A DNA stretch of 64,000 nt, from NCBI RefSeq assembly GCF_905171775.1, contig NC_053492.1, positions 187,174,278-187,238,277 of the forward strand, given 5' to 3'. Shown piece after piece: positions 50,700 through 63,413 of the stretch (within the stretch, counting starts at the first letter, position 1; each line of letters begins with the position of its first letter). A program made the position numbers and the translations under genes. The notes beneath the pieces are model-generated. The model searched no databases. It was given only the letters and a program-made list of their open reading frames with translations, and was not told where the DNA came from. The stretch is from Rana temporaria. Taxonomy: Eukaryota > Chordata > Amphibia > Anura > Ranidae.

Positions 50700-51235
50700 T
50701 TTTAGGACTTGACCGAGTATGCTGTCCAGTTCTGGGCACCAGTCCTCGGGAAGGATGTACTGGAAATGGAGCAAGTACAAAGAAGGGCAAGAAAGCTAAT
50801 AAAGGGTCTGGAGGATATCGGTTATGAGGAAAGGTTGCGAGCACTGAACTTATTCTCTCTGCAGAAGAGACGCTTGAGAGGGGATATGGTTTCTATGTAC
50901 AAATGCCATACTGGTGACCCCACAATAGGGAAAAAACTTTTTTGCGGAAGGGAGTTTAACAAGACACGTGGCCACTCATTAAAAATCTAAGAAAAGAGGT
51001 TTAACCTTAAATTACGTAGAGGGTTCTTTACTGTAAGAGTGGCAAGGATGTGGAAATCCCTTCCACAGGCGGTGGTCTCAGCGGGGGGCATCGATGGTTT
51101 CACAAAACTATTCTATAAGCACCTGAACGACCACAACATACAGAGATATACAAGGTAATACTGACATATTATCACACACATAGGTTGGACTTCATGGACT
51201 TGTGTCCTTTTTCAACCTCACCAACTATGTAACTA
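50700..51235 (+). pseudogene. CR1-type LINE 3' end relic
   Basis: The frame from 50709 gives YAVQFWAPVLGKDVLEMEQV and YEERLRALNLFSLQKRRLRG, the C-terminal RT text of CR1 elements. It then shifts with KRFNLKLRRGFFTVRVARMW and WKSLPQAVV. The 3' end GGTTGGACTTCATGGACTTG followed by AACTATGTAACTATAT matches the usual CR1 tail. Confidence 0.85.
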
Positions 51236-51239
51236 TATG

Positions 51240-51854
51240 TTCCTAAGTGAAGCTTAGTGTTACTGCTCACCTCCACAATCACAGGAGTGAGCTCTTTTTC
51301 TGATTCAAACCCCCTCACATGTGCTCTCTCTCCCCATATGCAGTAGCTTTGAACTCAGAATTTGAGAGCACAATGTTGTGATGATGCTTAGGCAGTGTTT
51401 TTGATCAAGATGAACTTACCCTGTTAGTAATGTTACTGAAGCTATATACCAGAACAAAATAAATCTGCTTTAAAGATGTCCATGTCTTTACAAATAATTT
51501 AAAATGGAAATTGCACATTTACAGGGACATTGTTTATTTCAGATACTCAAATGTGTAATTTACTTTTTTACAAGCAGTACTCATACTCAACACTTGAGGG
51601 CACACTCCTTTCAGAAAATAAGGTGTGTGTTTCACCATCAACAGTCTGCTGAACAATTAGTTTATTTAATTTTGCAAAGCTAAAATAGAAAGTATCACAT
51701 AAATTTAAATAGCTTGATAATTATTTTAGAATACACTATTAACAGTGATATTTTTTAAAGGCCAGGCAGAAGGGTTGGGTTATAAATACATACAAATAGA
51801 ATGTGTTAATGTAAAAATAGTTTTATTCAAAGGTTTCAAGATGTTGAAAATGTT
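51240..51854. other. Intergenic DNA, nothing recognised
   Basis: AT-rich sequence without supported features. Confidence 0.35.
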
Positions 51855-52290
51855 AGACTGGGTTCACACTGATACGACACGACAGTCATACGACTTTCAT
51901 CCTACTTTGCTCTGCAACATCAGTCCTACATTGGTCCTACATCCATTCGACTTTCATGAACAGGATACTACTTTGATCCAACTTTGTGATAGTCTGACTT
52001 GTCCTTTGACCAATCAAAACAATCTCAGTGTGAGATAAATTCCTTTTACTGCTGCTGTAATCACCCTATGTGATGTCCAAAGTCGGATGGTAAGGACAAG
52101 GATCCGACTTCAATGATATTCAATGGGCTGAAGTCGGACCAAAGTAGTACAGGGAGCATTTTCAATGTCAGACCGACTTGTGTCGGACCAGTTAAGACGG
52201 CTCTCATAGGGAAACATTGATTTTCACACGTCATTCGACATGAGCTCCCAATATCGGAGTGTTTGTTCACCAGTGTGAACCCAGCCTAAA
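51855..52290. mobile_element. MITE with GACTGGGTTCACACTG ends
   Basis: The left end GACTGGGTTCACACTG and right end CCAGTGTGAACCCAGCC are inverted repeats. The interior repeats CGACTT/AAGTCG words on both halves. Borders read TTAG...CTAA. Confidence 0.7.
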
Positions 52291-52418
52291 GGTGTTATGA
52301 TCAGGATAATTTTTTTCCAACACAAGGTGGATTCCTGGCCACGTGTGCCAAAATCTGGGGAAGCACTGCATGAGAACCAATCAGTTTCCAATTATTATTT
52401 TTTTGTCAAAGCTTATGT

Positions 52419-52990
52419 AGCGCCCTGGGGTTTAGTCAGGGAACTCCTTACCAAATTTCTTGTCAGGAGTAGCTACTGCAGTTGATTGATAGAGATTTAT
52501 TGATTCTCCCTAAGTTTGGCTTTGTTGCACTTTTCTCTTCTACCACTAGGTGACTGGGAACTTGGTGGTACTAAATATAATAAGGGCAACCCAAGATCAG
52601 GTTATGGGTATATGGGGTATCTCTGCCAATGGGCAGGGGTTTTATTGAATCCCTTGGCCTGCTGGGAGAACCTATATATTTGGGTGTGGTCAGGTGATTT
52701 ATGTTCTGTGCCACCTGGACGGCTGTCTGGGTGGATGTAGGTTTTACGCCCTGGGCTGCTAGGCCAAAGATTGGGCCTATCCCAGTTGATCTGGCTACCA
52801 GGCTGTGTGAGGGCCTATCCAGAAGTAAGAGGTCAGCGCAGGGTTGGGACTGCGGCTTGCAGTCCAACCAAAGTGATGGTACTGCTGGCTGGAGAACCTG
52901 ACATGGTCAGAGGTAGAAGGTGGGGGGGGGGGGTTATATATTGAGCATACCTTGCTTTCTCTTGCAAGGTCCACTTTAAACCAAGAAAGT
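52419..52990 (+). repeat. Possible LTR fragment starting TGTAGCGCCC
   Basis: TGTAGCGCCCTGGGGTTTAG resembles the TGTAGCGC terminus at 20258. No matching right end or TSD was found, so both limits are uncertain. Confidence 0.3.
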
Positions 52991-54238
52991 TTAAAGCCCA
53001 ACAATAGTTGCACAATTTTTTTTTGTAGTCCGATACTACTGCGTACTATAATATATGCTTGTAAACTCCTTAAAATACAATTTTTCTGGCGGAATTTAGC
53101 TTTTTGCTCTTCCTCTTTAATGCTCTGCTCCTTTAGAGTGGATAAACTGTTAAGTGTATTCACAATATCTGAAATGTTTGTCTCAGTAAGAATGCTGGCA
53201 GAGATGGATAATGGCTACCTTTTATGTTTTTTTTACAAACACTCTCACACAGACTTGTAGTCCTGAGGAATATGGTGGCTAATATCTGACTAGACATGTT
53301 AAATTACAGAAAGCAGTGGACAGCATGATAATACAATCGTAGACTGCAAGGTTAGATTTTAGCCTCACTGCATTACTACTGTGACAACAAAGAGGAAGTA
53401 GGACACTAAAGATTGTAACAATCTGCATTTTCATATTACTAAATATATTTTTCTATGCCTTAATCTGAGTTTTAGGAAATACAAAAAAAAACAACAACTT
53501 GGCTGGTTGAACATGCCATATCACAGTCAGTCATTTTTTATTATTATTATTTTATTTTTTTATTCATCAGTCCTGCAAATTGACTGAGATATTTAAAGTT
53601 CTTGCCCTAACAATCTCATAATTTGCATCCTGAGCCTAAAATATTTAATATCAGTCTTGGTACTGGAGCTGGAGTGGAGTGCAACTTCCAGTACATTAGA
53701 CAGAGGGATATTCTGGAAAAGGGTTCCAGGGCTCTCAAAAAAAAAAAAAAAAAGGCGGGGGTGCCCAACGTGAACAGGGACTAAATCTGATTAACTCATG
53801 CACTTTGCTGATTGAATCAGGCTCTATCAAGTGCCAGCCACAGGTAGCCAAGTAGATGTAATAGGCTAAGCTTCCTTCCAAGCTGATAGCAGGCATTTTA
53901 AAGGGCCATACCTTACCTTCCACTTCGTAATAATCCTATTGACACAACACTGAGAGTCTCATTGGGTTCATATACTAATTACAAATTTATCAATCCTTCT
54001 TGAGCGTTATTATATAGGGAACATTGGCAACATCAGCTGAAGAGTTTCACTCGGCTTCAGTGTTTTATATTTGCTTAAATACTGCTTCTCAAAACAGTGA
54101 CAATTATGATATGGCAGAACAGAAAATATGAGACTAAAGCTGGCCATTGATGGATCGAAATGTGTTCGATTTCATCAGGGACTTGCCAAATATTGATTCA
54201 TGTGTGGGCTGCATCCATTCAACAGAAGTTACCTTATT
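52991..54238. other. Intergenic DNA, nothing recognised
   Basis: AT-rich with A-runs (for example 53738-53754). No gene. Confidence 0.35.
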
Positions 54239-54760
54239 TATCGGCGTATAACACGCACCCTAATTTTGAGGGAAGTTTCAGGAAAAAAAATGTTTTAAAT
54301 AAACTTTGATGCAAATTAAGGGTCAGTGCCTATGAATGTCCATCTGCAGCCTGATCAATGCCCATCTGCAGCCTGATAAATATCCATCTGCAGCCCATTA
54401 ATGCCGTTTTTTTAGCCTCATCTGCAGCCTTACCATCTCTCATCAAAGCAGCCTGAACATCAGGAAATCACTGAGCCGTCATCTCCTGTTAACTCGACTC
54501 TCACACACACACAGTCCCACCTCTGCCATCGACATTGGACCAGCTCCTGTGATAGACAGAACACTGATCCAATGTCGGTGGCGGGACTTTGTGTGCGTGA
54601 TGTGAGAACTGAGTTAGAGCCTAGTAAACAGGATATGGCAGCTCGTGATTTCGTCCTCCTTCCACCCCGAGGTACGCTGTCGGCATATAACACGCACCCA
54701 TTATTTATCCCCTATATTCAGGAGAAAAAAATGCATGTTATACACTGATTAATACGGTAA
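54239..54760. mobile_element. MITE with TTACCTTATTTATCGGCG end
   Basis: The left end TTACCTTATTTATCGGCGTA and right end TTAATACGGTAA, with subterminal TATAACACGCACC copies in both halves, make it a relative of 46461-47289. Short repeats CCATCTGCAGCC occur near 54340-54395. Confidence 0.6.
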
Positions 54761-54982
54761 TCATTAGATTAACTCCTGTTGAATAGAATAATTAGTGTAT
54801 GCTGAGAGCAGAGGAGTCCCACTGTCAGAATACAACATTCCAGTAGGGACGATTTCTCAGTTTATCTTGAGTGTGTGTGTGTGTGTAGTGTTGCTCCCAA
54901 AAGGAGCTGCTCTTTCTCAAGTTCTTGAGCCCCCTATTCCTATGACCAGGACTCTGCAAATAGCACCACAAACATAATATAG

Positions 54983-55133
54983 CAGCGATCTCCAAAACTA
55001 CGGCCCTCCAGCTGTTGCAGAACTGCACGTCCCATGAGGCATTGTAAAACTCTGACATTCAAAGACATGGCTGGGCATGATGGGATTTGTAGTTCCTAAA
55101 GAACTGGAGGGCCATAATTTGAAGACCCCTGCT
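54983..55133. mobile_element. Small foldback MITE (CTCCAAAACTACGGCCCTCC type)
   Basis: The left half CTCCAAAACTACGGCCCTCC is mirrored by GGAGGGCCATAATTTGAAGA, and the centre has GAACTGCACGTCCCATGA mirrored by CATGATGGGATTTGTAGTTC. This matches a common vertebrate hAT-type foldback repeat. No clean TSD was read. Confidence 0.65.
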
Positions 55134-55973
55134 CATTATTGACCCTTGGCTTGTTCATCAACTGTGCTTCCATGTGATCCTATCCAGCTACTAGTCATTA
55201 CTGACCTTTCTGGCTTGTTCATCGACTAGCCTTCTGCCTGTTCCTTATCTGCTTCATTTGTTACCTTATCCCAGCTTGCTCTTCCTCGTTAGCCAAACCA
55301 AAGGGCTGTGACCTGGTTTGAACACACAGGGAAACCCATCTTCATCATCAGGAGCTCTGGTCTTCGCTAGCGCTTAGACCCTGCACCTCAGGGTAGGCGC
55401 ATCACCTGCGAGGGGGGATCTACTTGTACATTTCCAGCTGATTATTTGTGAACCTCTCTATTGCTACAACCACTGGCCCCCTGAGCCTGATATGGTGACA
55501 TATTGTCCTGCATGTGATGCTCATTCATTATGAAGGGTCTTTATTGTCAAAGTTACTTATGTTATTATGTAAATTTTTAATGGGACGAGGCACATTAGGG
55601 AGCACATTTAGGAAATAGCGCAGCACCTGGAATATACTATATATATATTTCTTTCAACAGGATATTGTGCTGTGACCTCAGACTAAGCTTGGAATGGCAC
55701 TCAAAGATTCCATGATCCACAGAAATGAAGGGGTGCAGGCATATTAAAGTGCCCATCCAAAGCAGTATGTATAGTGGATAGAGAAGATGCTGCTTTCCCG
55801 ACCAGCCACACTGATTTGCAAGTGAGGATCAGCTTCAGCCTACATGTCTCTGCCAAGTAACCACACCCACTAATGCATTTTGCCCCACCTACTGGGGTTT
55901 TACTTTTACTGTCCACGATAATGGTCCCTAATGGGGGCCCAGACAGTAATAAAATCCTAATAGGTGTTTGTAA
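55134..55973. other. Intergenic DNA, nothing recognised
   Basis: Pyrimidine-rich then mixed sequence; no gene or repeat family named. Confidence 0.35.
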
Positions 55974-55978
55974 CGGCA

Positions 55979-57149
55979 CCCCGAAAAATGAAGGGGATTA
56001 AAGCCGTTTAGGATATTCCCTTTCCGAACACAAGGCAGATACCGACACCCCACAGTCTGGCGAACGAGACCCATAAGAATAATAATTCCCCCTAATAACG
56101 AGACACAGCTCTGTTTTTAGGTTTCCAGCAGGTCTGACCCTTTATTGAGAAATACACGCTCTTATATACAATTTAGGATCCTGCAGTAACCACAGGAGAT
56201 ATGACCCGGATCCACCCACAACATCACACAATGGTTACATAATGAGCCCCCAATACACATTATTCTGAGTGTGAATACATCCCTTAGCAGACAAAATGAC
56301 TCATTTACATGAGCTAATTAACTACAGCTGATGACTCATACACATGACCTTTAGGCTAGCCTTGCTGTCTCCTAAACTTCAATCCACATCACCACAGTAG
56401 CAGACTTAAAGCGGTCCTCCACCCTAAAGTGGAGTCCCGCTGATCGGAACCCTCCCCCCCTCCGGTGTCACTTTTGACACCTTTCAGGGGGGAGGGGGGT
56501 GCAGACACCTGTCTAAAGACAGGTATTTGCACCCACTTCCGGCCACACGATACGGGCGAAAGACGGGCATTCCGTCACATCCCGTCTGTCGCCCGTTGTG
56601 TGCTGGGAACACTCGGCTCCCAGCACACAGCGTGTGAGCCAATCGGCGGGCGCAGCGCGACTCGCGCATGCGCCGTAGGGAACCGGGCAGTGAAGCCGCA
56701 GCGCTTCACTTCCTGGTTCCCTCAGCGTGGATGGCGGGGGGAGCAGCAGAGTGACGAGCGATCGCTCGTGCTCTGCTGCGATCGGCGCTGGACTCCAGGA
56801 CAGGTAAGTGTCCTAATATTAAAAGTCAGCAGCTGCAGTATTTGTAGCTGCTGACTTTTAATATTTTGTTCCCGTGGCACATCCGCTTTAATTACCACAA
56901 TAGACAATAGAATGCAATCACACCCCACCCCATCACAGCAAGCTTATAGTACACAACAGCCAACACACAATATATACAATGTATACCACATTGAATCTGA
57001 CTAGCACAGATCATAGTAGGGTTCTCATTCACCCTGTGCCCCTATTAGAGACACAGGGTGATCTACACATAAGAGGCATCAGGGAAGCTGAAGCAAGGGT
57101 ATCTCATACTTTCTAAGAGCTTCTGGGTTCCACGGGCCCTCCTGTTACA
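55979..57149 (-). mobile_element. Solo LTR with 5-bp TSD, interrupted by a MITE
   Basis: It starts TGTAACGGCACCCC and ends GGGCCCTCCTGTTACA (TG...CA borders). GTGTT flanks it at 55974-55978 and 57150-57154. Without the 486-base MITE at 56406-56891 it is about 685 bases. On the minus strand TATATAAGAG (near 56168) is followed by AATAAAG (near 56145), so the LTR probably reads minus. No internal retroviral coding is nearby, so it is a recombination product. Confidence 0.72.
56406..56891. mobile_element. TTAA-flanked MITE inside a solo LTR
   Basis: Starts TTAAAGCGGTCCTCCACC and ends GGCACATCCGCTTTAA; TTAA at both borders. It contains the hairpin TCAGCAGCTGCAG / TAGCTGCTGA near 56825-56857 and a GGACAGGTAAGTGTC phrase. 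Confidence 0.7.
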
Positions 57150-57154
57150 GTGTT

Positions 57155-57746
57155 ATAATCCATCTTCATGCTATCAACAACAAAAAAAGCAGTCACAGCA
57201 CTAGCTCTGCTGACAGGGGTCTACAAATGGCAGCAACTGCACCAACTCTCACTCTACCTTCAACTCTCACCAGATCATCATTATGAGGGCTGTGTGCACC
57301 TGGGCACACCCCTATATGGTCTTCCATAAAATCTGGACACTGGGTTGGAGGTCTCTTACCTCCCAAGGCAGTTTTAAATCTCAAAACTACTGAGTCCAAA
57401 AGCAGTTCCCCCCGCTCACAATTAACACTCCATAGTCCTACACTCAGCAAACGTGCAAATCTTGTGCCCTTTTACAAATCAACAATTTATTGAGGCAGAC
57501 TTGTAAAATGTCTATAGGTCAAACTAAAAGTTTTAAATTTATTCTGTGTCCCATGTACAGGCTTTAATAAAATACATATATGGTTTTTCCTCATGCAAAC
57601 AGTCTTTACAGGGAGACAACACAAAAAACACAACAGCAGTAACCCAAACCAGCTGCACAAATTTTAGTGAGTTGTATTCAGAATGGTTAGGAGACCCGTT
57701 CTACTACTATAGTTTTAATATGTTAAATTGACTTGTGTGAGAAATA
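57155..57746. other. Intergenic DNA, nothing recognised
   Basis: No gene or repeat family identified. Confidence 0.35.
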
Positions 57747-57749
57747 TTA

Positions 57750-58317
57750 TGCCGCGTACACACAACCGTTTTTCGGGTTCTAAAAAATTACATTTTTTTA
57801 TGTCAATAAAAACGATCGTGTGTGGGCTTTAGAGCATTTTTCACGATCTAAAAAATGGCCCAATTTTTTTTCGAACATGCTCTATTTTTTCACGACGTTT
57901 TTAACGTTGTCGTTTTTAAGGTTGTAAAAAATGGTCGTGTGTGGGCTTTAACAACGTGAAAAAAACATGCATGCTCAGAAGCAAGTTATGAGACGGGAGC
58001 GCTCGTTCTGGTAAAACTACCGTTCGTAATGGAGAAAGCACATTCATCACGCTGTAACAGAAAGAAAAGCGTGAATCGTCTTTTACCAACACAAAATCAG
58101 CTAAAAGCGGCCCAAAGGGTGGCGCAATCCGAATGGAACTTCCCCTTTATAGTGCCGTCATACGTGTTGTACGTCACCGAGCTTTGCTAGAGCATTTTTT
58201 TTTCATGATCGTGTGTATGCAAGGCCGTTTTAATGAACGGGTTGAAAAAAACTTCGTTTTTTCTAGACCCTTAAAAACTTTTTTTAGAACCCGAAAAACG
58301 GTCATGTGTACGCGGCA
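57750..58317. mobile_element. Harbinger-like TGCCGCGTACACACAACC MITE
   Basis: Ends TGCCGCGTACACACAACCG and CGGTCATGTGTACGCGGCA, flanked by TTA at 57747-57749 and 58318-58320. The subterminal TTTTTCGGGTTCTAAAAA is mirrored by TTTTTTAGAACCCGAAAAAC. The core (AAGCAAGTTATGAGACGGGA) is the reverse complement of a core phrase in 38801-39287. Confidence 0.88.
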
Positions 58318-58320
58318 TTA

Positions 58321-58958
58321 GACTCTATACAACAATTTAAAATGAGCATTAATAAAATGTTCACCTCTGTGGCTGTGTAAAGACATAATTAATAAGTTGT
58401 GTAAAATGAGCAGAGGTGAAGAATGAGAAAGTGATGTAAGAATAGCATTCTTGTTTTACTTTGTATATACTGTACACATTCCTTTTACCTACACCTTTCA
58501 TTGTACACGACTATATTCTGGTCCTCTATGCAATGATCCTTGATGGCCATGCAAGATCCTGGCTATGCTCTGTTCTCCATACATCTATACAAAAAAATAT
58601 AGCTACAGTAGGTGAAGGTGATATTGATTTGTCCACTGATAATATGCCAAAACAAGAAAACATTTGAAAAAAGATAGCAGACTTTGTAAAGCAGAAGATG
58701 TGGCTTTTCTGCAATACATATTTAGCAAGACAGAAAGATCTGTACACAGCACATGTATTATAATTAGACAAACAAAATGTCACCTACTTATAATTAGTAC
58801 AATGGAAATTTACTAACACTTCACGTATCCTAAATTTGCAGTATGTAAATGTAAATGTAAAGCAAGGATACATACCACAGTAAAGGCCAAGTACAAATGT
58901 AAATTCTATCCAGTTTATATAAGCTTTATGTATCCAGCTCCTGGTCATGTGAATTGGG
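58321..58958. other. Intergenic DNA, nothing recognised
   Basis: AT-rich sequence with no supported gene. Confidence 0.35.
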
Positions 58959-59140
58959 TGTAGCATTACCCCTGTAGGGGCTGCTGGTAGTTGTGGTCCG
59001 TCTGTCACCCTACCCAGCCATGCACACAATTTTTCATTCTATCCCAGGCAGAAACCAGTGCATGCACTTTGTTTTGTTATTTTTATTGGGGGAATTCAAC
59101 TTGGATGGGGATAGGGTAGATAAGAGATGCCCAGTTGATC
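58959..59140 (+). repeat. Possible LTR-like end (TGTAGCATTACCCC)
   Basis: Resembles the left end of 20258-21313. A possible right end GGGGTAGCGCTACA lies at 62320-62333, but the flanks do not form a duplication, so linkage is unproven. Confidence 0.3.
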
Positions 59141-59214
59141 AAAAGACAATGTAGGGCCTGAAACTATATACATCTCCAGTATATACAATGTCCTCTCTTC
59201 CTCCAGCACATCAC

Positions 59215-59300
59215 TTGATTACTGATCTCACTCTTCAGCACATCACTTGATTGCTGATCTCACTCTTCAGCACATCACTTGATTGCTGATCTCACTCCAA
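59215..59300. repeat. Three-copy tandem repeat, about 35 bases
   Basis: CTTCAGCACATCACTTGATT and GCTGATCTCACT recur three times in a row with few changes. Confidence 0.8.
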
Positions 59301-59620
59301 CACAAACTTGGTCCTCACTTCCAGGACCAGCTAGCACGTAAGATTAGGCCTGACACTGGTTTTGCCAGGCCTTAGCAGATGCTCTTTGCTGTCAGGGACT
59401 GCAAGCCCCTTGTGTGTAGCAAAAATTAAGGTACTCCCAATGCTAGCTATCCCATGTGGCTACTGATCTCAGTACCACCTCTTCAGGCCCTGTCAGCCCT
59501 CCTGGCTGCAGCTGCCTCTCTCCACTATATAAACAAAAAAGACAGTGCTGCTATCCATACATCACATAGAAAGCAAGGTTCCCGGGTGCTCCATCCACAG
59601 TCGCTGAGTAGAGTAATGAA

Positions 59621-59832
59621 GAAAAGATGATCCGCACTCCGGCCGGTGCTCTTAAAAAATGGTAGTGTTTATTAACAAGCCACAGTGGACAAATTCAAAT
59701 AGAAATGGTTATGACTAAGGCCTTATAGGCTGAAATGCATCAACCATTTCTATTTGCATTTGTCCACTGTAGCTTGTTAATAAACAGCACCAATTTTTAA
59801 GATCAACGACAGGAGTGCGGATCATCTTTTCT
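59621..59832. repeat. Inverted-repeat element (GAAAAGATGATCCGCACTCC)
   Basis: Arms 59621-59640 and 59812-59832 are inverted complements. Inside, AACAAGCCACAGTGGACAAA and its complement flank AAATGGTTATGACTAAGGCC. The architecture resembles the retroposon-like repeat at 12621-12936. Confidence 0.6.
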
Positions 59833-60004
59833 TCGCCTCTCTCCACTGACTGTGCCACCACAGTCCACTCCACTGGCTCTGAACCCATCCCAGACTGCAA
59901 TCTTCCAGTCCTCTCAGGCGTTCCACCCATGACCTGTGTTCAAGATTCAACAGTAATCAAGACACAAGGCAGGGTTTTCCAATGATTCAGGCAGGGTGCT
60001 GCCC

Positions 60005-60130
60005 AGCATCTTAGTAGCTCATTGAGAAGAGTCATTGCCAGACACAGAAGCAGTCCCAGGTTCAAGTCCTGGCCCTGTGTAAGAATTATAAATCTTGCGC
60101 CAAAATAAATAAAATATATTAATATTAAAT
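60005..60130 (+). repeat. tRNA-derived SINE-like sequence
   Basis: A box-A-like TAGTAGCTCATTGAG and, about 40 bases on, a box-B-like GGTTCAAGTCC within CAGGTTCAAGTCCTGG are spaced as in tRNA-type pol III promoters. An AT-rich tail follows. The cloverleaf arms do not all pair, so it is not a functional tRNA by eye. Confidence 0.4.
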
Positions 60131-60520
60131 ATTTTATATAAATAAATCTAATTAAAGCTGCACCCCAAAATTATCAGTGATTAGCTGAATGTATAGTTGC
60201 ATAAGGAGGGTGAGGGCGCTGAAAATTAGTGTTAATTACTGTGAAAATTGTGTGATAATCACATGTGTAAAAAAAACAAAAACAAAACAACTAGCCTGCC
60301 TATGGTAAATTATGGCAATATTGGTGCCTACTAAAAAATGGTTCATATAATGGGGTAAAATACCCCACTAAACAGAGCAGGCTTGTGCCAAACCTCTACA
60401 ATAAACCACACTTATTCCACAGTGATAGTGGCAGTGTATAATATAATAGCTGCTGTGAGAAAAAAATCCTTAAATAAAGTGCTGATACACTAAGCAAATC
60501 AGGTTAGTATAAACCTCTAA

Positions 60521-60965
60521 GGCCCCGTACACACGAGGAGACATGTCTGATGAAAACAATCCGCGGACCGTTTTCATCGGACATGTCTCCTGGGAGCTTT
60601 TGGTCTTATGTGTGTACACACCATCAGACCAAAATCCCAGCGGACAGAGAATGCGGTGACGTAGAAGACACCGACGTTCTCAAACACGGAACTGCAATGC
60701 TTCCACGCATGCGTCAAATCAATTCGACGCATGCGTGGGATTTCGGGACGCTGGTTACACGTCATAACCAGCGGACATGTCCGATTAGGTGTACTAACCA
60801 TCGGACATGTCCGACAGACATGTTTCCAGCGGACAAGTTTCTTAGCTAAGAAACCTGTCCTGCTAAGAAACCTGTCCGCTAGGCCGTACACACGGTCGGA
60901 CATGTCCGGGGAAACTGGTCCGCGGACCAGTTTCAGCGGACATGTTCGACCGTGTGTACGCGGCC
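60521..60965. mobile_element. Harbinger-like MITE with TAA duplication
   Basis: Ends GGCCCCGTACACACGAGG and ACCGTGTGTACGCGGCC, flanked by TAA at 60518-60520 and 60966-60968. The interior holds perfect palindromic words (AATCCGCGGACCGTTTTCAT, GTCCGCGGACCAGTTTCAGC) shared with 14562-14990. Confidence 0.85.
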
Positions 60966-60968
60966 TAA

Positions 60969-63413
60969 GATGCCTACACCTAATCAACATTTAAAATAAG
61001 TAACAGTGTAAATTGGCTGCAGTGAAAGAAAAATCATTGAATTGTCCTTCAGATTTCACTCTGTTCATCCTATAAACCAAAATCAAATAACGACTAGAAA
61101 GATCCACCTTCACCAACCGTGATAAAACACCCAAAGTGCTCAGAATATGGATGGCAGCTTACCAAATGTTGTTGACCCTTTTATTAAAAAAAAAGGTTAA
61201 ATGCACTTGATGCATGTTTAAATCAGTCGATTTGGCTTAATGCCCTTGTACTCAGAGGACTCCAATTGGGATATGCAAAAATTAGAAGATGTGCCGCAAT
61301 AGTATAATATCGCTTATTTAAAAAAATGTATTACATAAAAAAGCCAAATGGCTCCTTAGGCACTGAGGCTGTATGGCGTATCGTGTCGTGAGTGGATGGA
61401 CGTCCTGATACTGCATAGACTGGCGTGCGTTCCACCTCTGATCGGTGGCAAGCCAGCGAGACTGGAAGGTGCATGACCAAGTACCGCCTCGACAAAAATT
61501 TAGTTAACATGTCTTCAGGAAGCATCCAGGCCCTGACAAAATCTTTTTTATACATAAGAGGAAACTCATAAGAGGAAACTTTGAAGAGATCCATGAATAC
61601 ACAGTCTAAAATAACTTTCATGGTGAAAAAATGACTAAGTTCCCATTCACACTAGAAAATTCACATTGACTGTATGTTTGTGGTTGTTTGCAATGCATTT
61701 TGCAGGACCAAGCTCCTGGGAGAACCATTAATAACCAACCAATAAGTAGAAGTGCGATACCCCATATAGGCCCCCCCCTCCCGTTTAATAACAATTAAGT
61801 ATTAACTGACCTCCCAAAGACCCCCCTGACACTGCCATGCAGCTGTGCCAAAAATTCTATATAAACATAACTATTTATTTTTTAAATACCTGCCCACAAC
61901 CCTTGCCTTGCAACAAACCACAAGTCAATTAAACTTCGTCTTTTGGAATAAATACCCAACATCCTTCATGGTAACAACCCTTGCATCTCCTCCCTGCATA
62001 TCTGATCATCAGGATCCAAGAAGGTAAGATCTATACCCCTTACACATAGAACTCACACTTTTAACCCATTTGGACCTGTTCACCCATTTAGTCATGCAGC
62101 CCCTCCATTAATTTTCCCTTCTCTAGGTCTCACTTTATTGTCTCTATGCCACACTTATCCCAGGCTGCAGGACTGAGCTTCAAGCTGCCTTACGTCTAAG
62201 TGTGTTTCTAAGTGCTCATTGTTACAACAAGAATGGCAGAACCCAGAGTGTCAGAGGTGTCGGAGGATTTGCAAGCTCAGGGCAACCATCGGGGTACAGA
62301 TCTCTGAGGCAGCCTTTGTGGGGTAGCGCTACACTACAATAAAGCTTTCTACCAACCTCTACATTATTGAATTTGACTTTATTAAAAGCTGGTATGAAGG
62401 AAAATCAGAAATGAAAAAAAAAACAGTTTTGTGTTTAACCAATAATATTCTGTTTATTAACTATTCATGGTCCATATAACTAGGGGTGTGCTAAAGGCAA
62501 ATAGGCTGTTCACTTTTCAAGGAAATTTTCACTTTGTAAGTAACTTTCCATTGGCTTAGTGAATGAGGGGAAGTTCTCCTGACTTCATCATCCAGTCATG
62601 TTCAAGCAAAAATATATATATATATATATATATATTTTTCGTTTATTATTTGAAAAGTGAATTTAAACCACATACAATTTATCTAAGGGAAAATTCCCTT
62701 GGAAAGTAAAAAAATTATTTGCAAAGTGAACAGCCTATTAGTAAATCAAACCCTCTATATTCAAAGGTGTCCCCCCTTCCCACTTTAAGAAGTTGGAAGA
62801 TAAGATTCATGTATCCATAGAGATACCTTCCTTCTCCCTAGAACAGAAGAATCACTCATAGCATTTTGGCCCACACAGTTTTATGATCCTGAACATAGCC
62901 TGTGTACTGGCAGGACCCTGTTCATGTGTAAGATCACGACAGCGCGTACAATTAGAACTTAATGCTGGAACCCTTTCAACTACAGCCTGATAAGTCAATT
63001 CTTCCATAGAATATTTTATAAACCAGGGAGAAATAATTGCAATTTAGATGCATGTTTATACAATCCTAATGAAGAAAGGCCTTTTAAACAGTAGACATGG
63101 GGGGGGGGGGGCAGCAAGGAAACCTAATGCACACTCTCCTCTCAGGTGGATCCACAGGCGGGTATCGCAGCTTCTGACGGCACCTCCGGGGGCTCAGTAA
63201 GCCATCCGAAACCTGCCTGCACACTGCCCCTTGCCCAACGGCATGTTCCTGAAAAGAAAGGGGCACAGACGCCTGAGGGAACTGACAGGTTTCATGTACC
63301 ACCCGGCCAAGTGGCGCAGCCAAGGTGGCACTGTCTCCTTAGGGCGTGTGCTACACTTGCATAGTAACCAGAAGCGCACTATTACGTATATATTGAATAA
63401 CTGAAAGTAAACC
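60969..63413. other. Intergenic DNA, no gene seen
   Basis: Mostly AT-rich; a TA microsatellite lies at 62613-62636 and a G-run at 63100-63111. ORFs at 61331-61621 (minus) and 63146-63364 show no recognisable family. Confidence 0.4.
62613..62636. repeat. (TA)n microsatellite
   Basis: About 12 TA units. Confidence 0.9.

Noticed and set aside
60005..60085. Functional tRNA gene
   Set aside because: Box A and B are visible, but acceptor and anticodon arms do not pair convincingly and an AT-rich tail follows; kept only as SINE-like.
58959..62333. Single 3.4-kb element with TGTAGC...GCTACA ends
   Set aside because: Flanks do not match and the interior shows no continuity; the two ends may belong to different copies.
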